Of a DNA stretch of 64,000 nt, positions 1 to 7,437 are shown one piece after another; position 1 is the first letter of the stretch, and each line of letters opens with the position of its first letter. The stretch is taken from NCBI GenBank assembly GCA_016184455.1, contig JACPCS010000110.1:25951-89950 (forward strand). Reading direction: 5' to 3'. The notes under the pieces were generated by a model. It saw nothing but the letters and a program-made list of their open reading frames with translations, made no database searches and had not been told where the DNA came from. The stretch is from Acidobacteriota bacterium. GTDB taxonomy: Bacteria; Acidobacteriota; Vicinamibacteria; Vicinamibacterales; UBA2999. Position numbers and translations under genes: made by a program.

Positions 1-2279
1 TTTCCGCCGCGGTGGTGATTGCGCTCCTTGCAGTCGTGCCGCTCGCGGCGGGACAGACCACGACGAGCGCCACGGGCGCCATCAACGGCCGGGTGTTCGA
101 CACGTCGAAGGCCGTACTGCCGGGCGTGACGGTGACCATCACGTCTCCGTCGCTCATCGGTGGCTCTCGCGAGACGGTCACCAACGAAGAAGGGCAGTAT
201 CGCTTCCCGGCGGTGCCGCCCGGTGAATACACAATCACGTACGAGCTGCAGGGCTTCGCCACGGTCAAGCGCGAGGGCATTCGCGTGTCGCTCGGCTTCA
301 CCGCGACCGTGGACGTGGAGGTCGGGCTCGCGACGCTCGCCGAGACCGTCACCGTCAGCGGCGAGGCGCCCGTCGTCGACATCCAGTCGACCGAGCTGAC
401 CACGAGGTTCGACAAGGAGCTGCTGTCGGCCATCCCGACCGGGTCGCGCGACTTCTGGTCGCTGCTGGCGATCAGCCCGAGCGTGCAGGTCTCCAAGTTC
501 GACGTCGGCGGCAGCGCGGCGATGACCGTGCTCCCGGTGAACGTCTACGGCGTCACCGGCCAGGAGCGCCCGCTCGTCGAAGGCATCATCTCCAACTCGG
601 CGACCGGTGGCGTCGGCTTCTCCTTCTACGGCGACTACGGGTCGTTCGAGGAGGTCTCGGTCAGCACCGCCGGTCACAGCGCCGAGACCGGATCGCCCGG
701 CCTCTTCTCGAACCTGGTGAGCAAGTCCGGCGGCAACGTGTACCACGGCGCGTTCTACCAGGATTACCAGAACGACAAGATGCAGGGGTACAACATCGAT
801 GAAGGCCAGATTGCACGCGGGGTCAGCGGCGGCGGCCGGCTCGGGCCTCGCGAGGTCAATCGTTCCGAAGGCTGGCGCGACACCAACGCCGATCTGGGCG
901 GGTTCCTGGTGCGCGACAGGCTGTGGTGGTACGGGTCGTACCGCTACCTGACCGTGAAGCAGTGGTTTGCGAACTACCCGGCCGAACCGCAGCAGTCCCG
1001 GGGCCAGAACTTCACCGGGAAGTTCACCTACCAGCTCTCCACCAACAACAAGTTCATCGGGTACTTCCAGCGGACGGAGAAGCTGCAGATCAACCGCCTC
1101 GATGCGTTCCGGTTGAGCGCGACGGCGGCGATCAACCAGTCGCGCGAGTCGACGTGGTATCAGGACTATCACAGCGGCGTGTGGAAGGGCGAGTACAACC
1201 GCGTGATCGGCAACGCGGCGTTCGCCGAGGTCCGCGGCGGCGGCTACTGGTTCCATTTCCCGACCGAGCGGCAGACCGAGGCGCTCCGCTACGAGGACCT
1301 CGGCACGCGCATCGTGCGCGGCGGCAATCAGAACCGCGTCCAGGACCGCGATCGCCCGCAGCTGCTCGGCTCTCTGAGCTACTTCAGGGACAACTGGTGG
1401 GGCACGCACAACCTGAAGGTCGGCGGCAACTCCTTCCACGAGGAGCAGTGGTCCAAGGCCGACGGCTTTCCCGAGCAGGTCGTGCACGTCTACAACAACG
1501 CCAACCCGATCGAGGTCTGGCTGACCGAGCCCGGCGAGCAGACGATCGGGCTCGCCGTGACGTCGGCCTACATTACCGACACGTGGCAGTCACCCAGGCG
1601 GCTCACGCTGAATCTTGGCATCCGCTTCGACCGGTTCCGGTCGTACGTGCCCGAGATGGTGCACCCTGCGAGCCGGTGGAATCCTGCCGAGATCCGCTTT
1701 CCGGCGGAGGACAACCTCAACACCTGGAATCTCTTTGCGCCGCGGGTCGGCGCAAGCTGGGCCGTCACCGAAGACAACAAGAACGTCGTCAAGTTCAACT
1801 ACGCGAAGTACTGGTACGACCCGGGGTTCGGGCTGGCCGGCACCCTCACGCCGAACTCCGGAGACGGCGGTCTCTGGAACCGGCGCTTCGCCTGGACCGA
1901 CCCGAACCGCAATGGCGTGTACGACGTGGGCGAGGAGGGGCGCCTGATCTCGAACGCGGGCGGGCGCGCGAGCACGGCGCTCGATCCGAACCTCGAGGAC
2001 CAGTACCTGCACGAGGTGGCGGCGTGGTACGAGCGCGAGCTCGTTGCCAACGTCGGCGTCCGCGGCGGCGTCATCTGGCGCGGAACGCGGCAGCCCTACG
2101 GGACCGGCAATTCGTCGGTCAATCTGAACCGGCCGTACGACGGCTTCAACGTGCCGGTGATGATTCCCGATCCCGGCCCGGACGGCCGCATCGGCACCGG
2201 GGACGACGGCGCGCCGATTCCGGGGTTCAACCTGGCCCCGCAATACGTCGGTCGCTCGCGGCGTCGTTCTCGATCATGA
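1..2279 (+). CDS. TonB-dependent receptor, N-terminal part (frameshifted; 5' end outside window)
   Basis: Outer-membrane TonB-dependent receptor of the Acidobacteriota 'carboxypeptidase regulatory-like' type, which takes up or binds large substrates at the cell surface. The frame is open to the left edge; a hydrophobic signal segment (VIALLAVVPLAAGQ) near the edge shows that only a few residues are missing, and the GTG at 12 is probably internal. Order of parts: carboxypeptidase-regulatory-like domain (GAINGRVFD onward, about residues 20-105), plug domain (VSGEAPVVDIQS onward), then barrel strands rich in aromatic residues. The frame fails at about 2250 and stops after the non-homologous tail RSRRRSRS; the C-terminal strands continue in another frame from 2252. 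Compared with the usual architecture, roughly 30 residues of one barrel hairpin also appear to be missing at the junction, so this is more than a one-base slip. Confidence 0.85.
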   Translation, partial: SAAVVIALLAVVPLAAGQTTTSATGAINGRVFDTSKAVLPGVTVTITSPSLIGGSRETVTNEEGQYRFPAVPPGEYTITYELQGFATVKREGIRVSLGFTATVDVEVGLATLAETVTVSGEAPVVDIQSTELTTRFDKELLSAIPTGSRDFWSLLAISPSVQVSKFDVGGSAAMTVLPVNVYGVTGQERPLVEGIISNSATGGVGFSFYGDYGSFEEVSVSTAGHSAETGSPGLFSNLVSKSGGNVYHGAFYQDYQNDKMQGYNIDEGQIARGVSGGGRLGPREVNRSEGWRDTNADLGGFLVRDRLWWYGSYRYLTVKQWFANYPAEPQQSRGQNFTGKFTYQLSTNNKFIGYFQRTEKLQINRLDAFRLSATAAINQSRESTWYQDYHSGVWKGEYNRVIGNAAFAEVRGGGYWFHFPTERQTEALRYEDLGTRIVRGGNQNRVQDRDRPQLLGSLSYFRDNWWGTHNLKVGGNSFHEEQWSKADGFPEQVVHVYNNANPIEVWLTEPGEQTIGLAVTSAYITDTWQSPRRLTLNLGIRFDRFRSYVPEMVHPASRWNPAEIRFPAEDNLNTWNLFAPRVGASWAVTEDNKNVVKFNYAKYWYDPGFGLAGTLTPNSGDGGLWNRRFAWTDPNRNGVYDVGEEGRLISNAGGRASTALDPNLEDQYLHEVAAWYERELVANVGVRGGVIWRGTRQPYGTGNSSVNLNRPYDGFNVPVMIPDPGPDGRIGTGDDGAPIPGFNLAPQYVGRSRRRSRS

Positions 2280-2773
2280 AGAGCTGGTTCAACGGCAACC
2301 AGTACCCGGAGGCGCAGTCGCCGAACACGATCCGGACCAACCAGTACCCGCTGACGCCGAACGACCTGATCAACACGGACGGCCAGGGGCGCTTCGAATT
2401 CACGGTGTGGAGCGCCAAGATGCTCGGGACCGTGGAGCTGCCGTACCAGATGCGCCTGGCCGCCATCGTGCGGGAGCAGTCGGGCCTGCCGTACGGCCGT
2501 ACGTTCGATGCGACGCTGAACTACGGCACGGTGCGGGTGCTCGCCGAGCCGATGGGCACGCACCGCCAGCGTAACGTCGTCATCACGGACCTGCGGCTCG
2601 AGAAGGCGTTCACTCTCAGTGGTCCGCTGCAGGCATCGGGCGCGCTCGACCTTTTCAACCTGTTCAACGCCAATCCCGAAGAGCGCATCAGCTGGCAGTC
2701 GGGATCGTGGCTGCGGCCGCTGCAGGTGATCCCGCCGCGCGTCGCACGCATCTCGGTGAAGCTGACGTTCTGA
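2252..2773 (+). pseudogene. TonB-dependent receptor, C-terminal barrel fragment
   Basis: Continuation of the preceding receptor in a different frame. It begins at SLAASFSIMKSW, which resembles the barrel strand that follows 'GRW' in homologous receptors, and contains TNQYPLTPNDLIN, QSGLPYGRTF, the ALDLFNLFNANPE motif of these receptors and ends in ISVKLTF, the usual terminal barrel strand ending in an aromatic residue. An ATG at 2276 could start translation, but the product would lack a signal peptide and a plug. I read this as the 3' part of one broken gene and not as a separate gene. Confidence 0.7.
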
Positions 2774-2784
2774 AGGGGATGTTC

Positions 2785-2890
2785 AGGCGGGTCTGCCTCG
2801 CATGGATCGCGTGCGAGGCGAGACCCGCCCTACGGACGTAGGCCGGGTCTCGCGGCGGGAAGTCGCCATCCGCCGCAGACCCGGCGTACA
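2785..2890. repeat. Two tandem REP-like palindromes
   Basis: Hairpin 1 has arms at 2786-2802 and 2812-2829 (17 bp with one bulged base). Hairpin 2 has arms at 2842-2858 and about 2870-2885, again with one bulge. Both contain the words GGGTCT / AGACCC with G/C flanks and are joined by CTACGGACGTAGG. A closely similar pair lies at 37303-37395. The position directly after the receptor stop would allow transcription termination or 3' end protection, but there is no U-tract. Confidence 0.7.
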
Positions 2891-2966
2891 CTCGTGATTC
2901 GGTTTACCGATGCCTGAGGGCGGGCCGAAATAGGTTCGTGCGCGAGCGCATCCTGTCTTCCGGGTG

Positions 2967-2995
2967 TTGAGCTACAGGCGCGTCCGGTCTATAGT
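2967..2995 (+). promoter_or_regulatory. Candidate sigma-70 promoter of the lectin-like gene
   Basis: TTGAGC at 2967-2972 and TATAGT at 2990-2995 with a 17-base spacer. Transcription would start near 3002, leaving a leader of about 64 bases that carries an AGGGGAG Shine-Dalgarno sequence before the ATG at 3066. The rest of the gap 2891-3065 shows no gene. Confidence 0.55.
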
Positions 2996-3065
2996 TGACG
3001 ACCGCGAACGGCCTGAGCCGTTCCAGTTCTTTCAATCACTTAACTTCAGACGCGAGGGGAGAACG

Positions 3066-3749
3066 ATGCGAAAGACGCTTGGACTGTCCGCTGCCATCGT
3101 GCTGGCCGCGGTGCTCATGTCGCCCGGCATCACCCAGGGCCAGGGGCAGGCACAGATGCCGGCACAGCCAATGAGCTTCTTCATCACCAGTGTCGGACCC
3201 GGCGACGGCGCCAATCTAGGCGGTCTGGCGGGCGCGGACGCGTACTGCCAGAAGCTGGCGTCGGCCGCCGGTGCCGGCAACCGCATGTGGCGTGCCTATC
3301 TGAGCACGGCTCAGGCGGGCGACACGCCGGCCGTGAACGCCCGCGGCCGGATCGGCACCGGTCCCTGGTACAACGCCAAGGGCCAGCTGATTGCCGCCAA
3401 TGTGAACGACCTGCACGGCGACATCGAGCGCGACCGCAACAACGTCCGGAAGCCGACCGCGCTCAACGAGAAGGGCGGCATGGTGAACGGCGTCGGCGAC
3501 ATGCCGAACCAGCACGACATGCTGACCGGCTCGGACTCGACCGGCCGCGCGATGATCGGGAACGCCGCCGTGACCACCTGCAACAACTGGACGAGCAACG
3601 GGATGGGGAACGCGATCGTCGGTCACCACGACCGCCTCGGCGGGGGGAACTCGTCGTGGAACGCCGCGCACTCCTCGGCCGGCTGCAGCCAGGAAGCGCT
3701 CGTCAAGACGGGCGGCGCCGGGCTGTTCTACTGCTTCGCGGCGAACTGA
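3066..3749 (+). CDS. Secreted lectin-like (endostatin/DUF1554-type fold) protein
   Basis: Exported protein of 227 residues. The ATG at 3066 is chosen because a Shine-Dalgarno (AGGGGAG) precedes it and a clear signal peptide follows (MRKTLGLSAAIVLAAVLM...). The mature part starts at the motif MSFFITSVGPGDGANLGGL and goes through GADAYCQKLA, WRAYLST, a D/N-rich loop (LTGSDSTGRA), TCNNWTS and a final cysteine pair (AGCSQEALV...LFYCFAAN). This pattern of conserved Cys, Trp and 'GADAYC' matches secreted bacterial proteins with a C-type-lectin/endostatin-like fold. Binding partner and function are unknown. It has its own promoter and stands alone. Confidence 0.75.
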   Translation: MRKTLGLSAAIVLAAVLMSPGITQGQGQAQMPAQPMSFFITSVGPGDGANLGGLAGADAYCQKLASAAGAGNRMWRAYLSTAQAGDTPAVNARGRIGTGPWYNAKGQLIAANVNDLHGDIERDRNNVRKPTALNEKGGMVNGVGDMPNQHDMLTGSDSTGRAMIGNAAVTTCNNWTSNGMGNAIVGHHDRLGGGNSSWNAAHSSAGCSQEALVKTGGAGLFYCFAAN

Positions 3750-3775
3750 CGCAGAGGGGTCAAGGGTCAGGAATC

Positions 3776-3802
3776 AGGGGTCAGGAGTGATTCCTGACCC
3801 CT
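3776..3802. terminator. Hairpin between convergent genes (word-repeat type)
   Basis: Perfect 11-bp stem, AGGGGTCAGGA (3776-3786) and its complement (3792-3802), with a 5-base loop. The left side is preceded by two more copies of GGTCAGG (from 3764), so it is built from a repeated word. It lies between two convergent genes and includes the stop codon of the minus-strand enoyl-CoA hydratase gene, so it could serve as a bidirectional terminator, although no T-run follows. Confidence 0.5.
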
Positions 3803-4586
3803 ATTGGCCCGTCCACTTCGGCGGCCGCTTGGCCAGAAACGCGGCCACGCCTTCCTTGAAGTCTGCGCTCCCGTAGCACATCTCGATCAGATCGCGCGCC
3901 TCTGACGAGCTCAGACGCCGCTGCGCGAGCAGGCGCCGCGTCATCTCCTTGGTTGCGCGGATGGTGAGCGGCGCGTTCGAGGCGATCTGGGCGGCCAGCT
4001 CGCGGACGGCCGCGCCGATGGCGTCGGCGCGCGCGATCCGGTCGACGAGGCCGATGGCGTGCGCTTCGTCCGCGCCTACGAGCCGGCCGGTGAACAGGAC
4101 GTCTTTCGCGTGCCCGGGCCCGATGAGATCCACGAGCCGGCTGAAGGCGGCGCCGGTCACGCAGTTGCCGAGCGTGCGCGCGATGGGAATGCCGAAGGTC
4201 GACTCCGGCGTCGCCACGCGCAGGTCGCAGGCGACCGCAATCGCACAGCCGGCGCCCACCGCGACGCCCTCGATCTGCGCGAGCGTCGGCTTGGCGACGC
4301 GCTCGAGCCGATCGAGCACCTCGGCGATGTGCTGCTCGTAGTCGACGCCGTCCTGCGGCGTCTTGAACTGCTGAAACTGGGAGATGTCGGTGCCGGCCGC
4401 GAACGCCTTGCCGCCGGCGCCGCGCAGGATCAGTACGCGCACCGAGTCGTCCCGATCGGCCCGGTCGCACGCCTCGACGAGCGCATCGTACATCGCCCAG
4501 GTCATCGCGTTGCGCGCCTCGGGCCGGTTGAAGGTCAGGATCGCGAGCGGCGGCTCGAGCTCGAAGATCGTTTCGGTTGTAATCAT
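3801..4586 (-). CDS. Enoyl-CoA hydratase/isomerase family protein
   Basis: Crotonase-fold enzyme of 261 residues, the usual length, acting on acyl-CoA thioesters in the cytoplasm. Visible marks are PEARNAMTWAMYDAL near the N-terminus, the first oxyanion-hole segment KAFAAGTDISQF (the A-G-x-D signature), the second oxyanion segment EGVAVGAGCAIAVACDLRVA, and the C-terminal KEMTRRLL...DFKEGVAAFLAKRPPKW ending typical of the family. At the two usual catalytic Glu positions the sequence reads differently (GIPIARTLGN), so hydratase chemistry is uncertain and isomerase or another crotonase reaction is possible. Divergent from a CoA-transferase gene, which suggests joint acyl-CoA metabolism. Confidence 0.85.
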   Translation of the reverse strand: MITTETIFELEPPLAILTFNRPEARNAMTWAMYDALVEACDRADRDDSVRVLILRGAGGKAFAAGTDISQFQQFKTPQDGVDYEQHIAEVLDRLERVAKPTLAQIEGVAVGAGCAIAVACDLRVATPESTFGIPIARTLGNCVTGAAFSRLVDLIGPGHAKDVLFTGRLVGADEAHAIGLVDRIARADAIGAAVRELAAQIASNAPLTIRATKEMTRRLLAQRRLSSSEARDLIEMCYGSADFKEGVAAFLAKRPPKWTGQ

Positions 4587-4592
4587 GCTCTC

Positions 4593-4622
4593 GTAGAGGC
4601 GGACCTCGGGGTCCGCCTCTAC
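4593..4622. repeat. Perfect REP-like palindrome between divergent genes
   Basis: 13-bp perfect stem, GTAGAGGCGGACC (4593-4605) with loop TCGG and the complementary arm at 4610-4622. It fills most of the 51-base gap between the enoyl-CoA hydratase and CaiB-type CoA-transferase start codons and lies where the -35 box of the plus-strand gene would be expected. Confidence 0.65.
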
Positions 4623-4624
4623 AC

Positions 4625-4630
4625 TATAGT
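4625..4630 (+). promoter_or_regulatory. -10 hexamer TATAGT, leaderless start
   Basis: TATAGT ends 7 bases before the ATG of the CoA-transferase gene and no Shine-Dalgarno sequence is present, so the transcript would start at or within a base or two of the start codon. Confidence 0.45.
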
Positions 4631-4637
4631 TTTACGG

Positions 4638-5840
4638 ATGGATTCAGGACCAGGCGCGCTGGCCGGCCTCCGCGTCGTCGACGTCACGCAGGTGATGGCC
4701 GGCCCCTTCTGCACGATGCTGCTGGCCGATCTCGGTGCCGACGTCATCAAGATCGAGCCGCCGGCCGGCGACATGACCCGCCGGATGCCGGGCGGCGTCG
4801 GCAACGACACGCCGGCCTACAACGCCGTCAACCGCGGCAAACGGAGCGTCGTCCTCGACATCAAGAGCGAGATCGGGCGCGCGGCGGTGCTGCGGCTCGT
4901 CGAATCGGCTGACGTCTTCGCCGAGAACAGCCGTCCGGGCGTCATGGCGGATCTGGGGCTCGGCTACGCGGCGCTGGCCGCGCGGAATCCGCGGCTGATC
5001 TACGCGTCGATCTCGGGGTACGGACACACCGGACCCGACCGCAGCAAAGGGGGCCTCGACCTGATCGCCCAGGGGGTCTCGGGGATCATGTCGGTTACCG
5101 GGGCGGCCGGCGGTCCGCCGATGAAATCGGGCGTACCGCTGACCGATCTCGGCGCGGCCCTGTTTGCCGTCGCGGGCATTCTCGCGGCGCTGGTGCACCG
5201 GAACCGGACCGGCGAGGGGCAGCACGTCGACACCTCGCTCGTCGAGGCCGGCGTGGCGCTGTCGGTGTGGGAGGCGACGGAGTACTTCTCCGGCGGCGGC
5301 GTGCCCGAGCCGCTCGGTTCGGCGCATCGCATGGTGGCGCCCTATCAGGCGATCGAGTGCGCCGACGGGTACGTCACGATCGGCGCGTCGACCAACCGGC
5401 TGTTCGAGCGGCTGTGCGAGGCGCTCGGGCATCCGGAGTGGGCGGCCTTGCCGGAGTTCGCCGACAATCCCAGCCGCGTCCGCAATCGGGCGGCGCTCGC
5501 GGAGCGCATCGAATCGGTGACGCGCCACCGGGGGAAGCGCGAGTGGCTGGCGGCGTTCGAGGCGCGCGAGATCCCGTGCGGTCCGATCAACAGCTATGCG
5601 GAGGTCTTCGCGGATCCGCAGGTCGTCGCGCGCGAGATGGTCGTCGAGGTCGAGCACCCGACGCTCGGACCCCTCCGCGCGCTCGGATCGCCGATCAAGC
5701 TGAGCGCCACGCCCCCGGCCGTGCGCCGCCGCGCGCCGCGGCTGGGCGAGCACACGGAGGAAGTGCTGCGCGAGGCAGGATTCGACGAACCGGCGATCGC
5801 GACGCTTACAGCGCCCCTCGCGCCTTCGCCGAAGCGATGA
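4638..5840 (+). CDS. CaiB/BaiF-type (family III) CoA-transferase
   Basis: Cytoplasmic enzyme that moves CoA between carboxylic acids through a covalent aspartyl intermediate; 400 residues, normal for the family. The start at ATG 4638 gives MDSGPGALAGLRVVDVTQ, with the conserved opening 'LxGLRVVDxTxVMAGPxCTMLLADLGADVIKIE'. The frame stays open far upstream, but that is shadow coding over the neighbouring gene. The nucleophile is expected at the Asp of KGGLDLIAQGVSG. Other family signatures are NRGKRSVVLD, GYGHTGP, and GEGQHVDTSLVEA. Substrate cannot be read from sequence. Its last 35 bases overlap the convergent histidine-phosphatase-like gene. Confidence 0.88.
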   Translation: MDSGPGALAGLRVVDVTQVMAGPFCTMLLADLGADVIKIEPPAGDMTRRMPGGVGNDTPAYNAVNRGKRSVVLDIKSEIGRAAVLRLVESADVFAENSRPGVMADLGLGYAALAARNPRLIYASISGYGHTGPDRSKGGLDLIAQGVSGIMSVTGAAGGPPMKSGVPLTDLGAALFAVAGILAALVHRNRTGEGQHVDTSLVEAGVALSVWEATEYFSGGGVPEPLGSAHRMVAPYQAIECADGYVTIGASTNRLFERLCEALGHPEWAALPEFADNPSRVRNRAALAERIESVTRHRGKREWLAAFEAREIPCGPINSYAEVFADPQVVAREMVVEVEHPTLGPLRALGSPIKLSATPPAVRRRAPRLGEHTEEVLREAGFDEPAIATLTAPLAPSPKR

Positions 5841-6360
5841 CCCGCTCGGCGGTAATCGTGCCGAGCAGCTTCGGATTCTGACCGGGCAGAAACACCGCCA
5901 TGCCCCCCTCCGGCAGCACGCTGTCGGCGAAGCGCCGCTCCGCCGCCGCTTCGAGCGGCGCCCGATCGCCGACGAGCACACGATTCATGCCCGGCCCGGG
6001 AATCGTGCCGAGGAGCCGGCGCACCGCCTGCGCTCGCTCGGCCGTGCTCTCGCCGGCCGCGAGTTCCGGCGCCACGCGGACGCGATCGGAAGCAAAGGCC
6101 TCGTCAGCGATCCGGCGCGCCTCGGCCGCCGGACTGGTGAGGATTTCATTGAGCGGGACGCGGAGCGCGTACAGTGCGCGGCCGAGCTCGCGCGCCCGCG
6201 GCAGGCCGTCGGGCGGCGGATACCGCAAGTAGAGGATCTTGCCGCCGTCCTGAATGGCCGCAATCAGGCGCTCATGTGCAGACTGCGCGGCCGCACGCGG
6301 GGCAAGCGGTGAGGTGGCCAGCGCGTACAGAAACGCGCGTCGATGCCGATTGAAACGCAC
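5806..6360 (-). CDS. Exported histidine-phosphatase-like protein, catalytic residues lost
   Basis: 184 residues with an N-terminal Tat-like signal (RHRRAFLYALATSPLAPRAAAQ). The fold matches the phosphoglycerate-mutase/SixA histidine phosphatase group: strand-loop KILYLRYPPP at about 41-50, the helix RARELGRALYAL, ILTSPAAEARRIADEAF (family 'SSPxxRAxxTA'), and MNRVLVGDRAPLE at about 125-137. The phosphate-binding RHG triad is RYP here and the second catalytic His (usually 'VGH') is Asp132, so phosphatase activity is not expected. It may act as a binding or sensor protein. Neighbours do not clarify the role. Confidence 0.7.
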   Translation of the reverse strand: MRFNRHRRAFLYALATSPLAPRAAAQSAHERLIAAIQDGGKILYLRYPPPDGLPRARELGRALYALRVPLNEILTSPAAEARRIADEAFASDRVRVAPELAAGESTAERAQAVRRLLGTIPGPGMNRVLVGDRAPLEAAAERRFADSVLPEGGMAVFLPGQNPKLLGTITAERVIASAKARGAL

Positions 6361-6379
6361 GCGCGCATTGTAGCGTCGG

Positions 6380-6850
6380 TCACTCCCGCACGATCAGCCT
6401 GTCGGTGACCGAGGTGACGCTCTCGGTCTCGCGCGCCAGCCGCACCGCCCGTTCGCGTTCGGCCGGCGAGGCCACGGTCCCGCTGAGCATCACCGCGCCC
6501 TCGACCGTATCCACGTCGATCGTGCGCGCTTTCACCAGATCGTCGAGCGCCATTTTCGACTTGATCTTGGCCGTCAGCCCCGCGTCGCGCGCGAGGCGCT
6601 CCGCCCGATTCGTGCCTTCGGCGACGCTCTCGCCGATCCGCGCGCCGGTCTCGCGCATGCGCTCGACGCTCACGGTGTCGGACCCGCGCGCCGCCGGCCG
6701 ATCGCGCGACGTGGTGTCGCCGGCCGTGCCGACCGCATACTCGGTGTCACGCGCGCCGCCGCGGTTGCCGAACCGATAGCCGATGAAGAACGCGGCAATC
6801 GCAGCGACCAGAATGATGAGCAGGGTGAACCGCAGCAGAGCTCGAACCAT
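6380..6850 (-). CDS. BON-domain protein with N-terminal membrane anchor
   Basis: 156 residues. The ATG at 6850 is preceded by GGAGGACC, and gives MVRALLRFTLLIILVAAIAAFFIGYRFG, a single transmembrane anchor or uncleaved signal. A low-complexity linker follows, then a BON domain (about residues 90-155) with LTAKIKSKMALDDLVKARTIDVDTVEGAVMLSGTV and VTDRLIVRE. BON domains bind membranes or help keep the envelope stable in OsmY-like proteins. The longer open frame upstream of 6850 lacks support. Confidence 0.8.
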   Translation of the reverse strand: MVRALLRFTLLIILVAAIAAFFIGYRFGNRGGARDTEYAVGTAGDTTSRDRPAARGSDTVSVERMRETGARIGESVAEGTNRAERLARDAGLTAKIKSKMALDDLVKARTIDVDTVEGAVMLSGTVASPAERERAVRLARETESVTSVTDRLIVRE

Positions 6851-6891
6851 AGTGGTCCTCCGCTCGAACAAAGGCTGCATCGACCGTGCCG

Positions 6892-6897
6892 TATAAT
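6892..6897 (+). promoter_or_regulatory. -10 hexamer TATAAT, leaderless start
   Basis: Consensus TATAAT nine bases before the GTG at 6907, with no Shine-Dalgarno sequence. If this is the promoter, the in-frame GTG at 6886 lies upstream of the transcript and cannot be the start. Confidence 0.5.
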
Positions 6898-6906
6898 GGC
6901 CGCATC

Positions 6907-7437
6907 GTGTCGATTCACGATCGTCTTCACGACGCGCTCGAGCGCGCGCTGGCCGGCCTGCGCGCGGGCCTCGAGCCCGAGCTGCGGACCCTCGCGCACG
7001 AGCTGCCCGACACGGCCACGGCTGTGCTCGCCTCTGCGGCTGAGGCGATCGATCGCGCAGGCTCGCTCGCCGGTACGCTGCACGCGCTCGTCGAAGCCGC
7101 CGTGCCATACGCCGATCGCGTCGGTCTCTTTCTCGTGCGGGATGGACGCGTGCGCGCGTGGCGGCTGAACGGCGTCGAGGAAGCGGCGGTCACGACCACC
7201 CGGACCGACCGCATGACACGCTTTCCAATCAGCGTGGATGGGTCTGTGGTGGCGATTCTCTACGCCGAGGGGGCCGACGCGCGTGCGGGCGGCATCCCGG
7301 CGCTCGACCTGCTGACGCGGTACACAGGCCACCTGCTCGAATCGATCACACTGCACGCGGCGTTGGGTCTCACGCCTCCGCGCCGCCTCGCCCCGCCGGG
7401 TGACGCCTCGGCGACCGGAGGCTTCGCCGGGCAGTGA
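6907..7437 (+). CDS. GAF-like domain protein of unknown ligand
   Basis: 176 residues from GTG 6907. Helical N-terminal half (LHDALERALAGLRAGLEPELRTLA) followed by a compact alpha/beta part: LHALVEAAVPYADRVGLFLVRDGRVRAWRLNGV, FPISVDGSVVAILYAEG and LTRYTGHLLESITL, the order of strands and helices of GAF sensor domains. No DNA-binding or output domain is visible. Its stop overlaps the GTG start of the lytic transglycosylase gene (GTGA), so the two genes are likely co-transcribed and translationally coupled. The family call rests on pattern only. Confidence 0.6.
   Translation: MSIHDRLHDALERALAGLRAGLEPELRTLAHELPDTATAVLASAAEAIDRAGSLAGTLHALVEAAVPYADRVGLFLVRDGRVRAWRLNGVEEAAVTTTRTDRMTRFPISVDGSVVAILYAEGADARAGGIPALDLLTRYTGHLLESITLHAALGLTPPRRLAPPGDASATGGFAGQ

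Noticed and set aside
4059..4637. N-terminal extension of the CoA-transferase frame
   Set aside because: Antisense to the enoyl-CoA hydratase gene; the conserved N-terminus and a -10 box fix the start at 4638.
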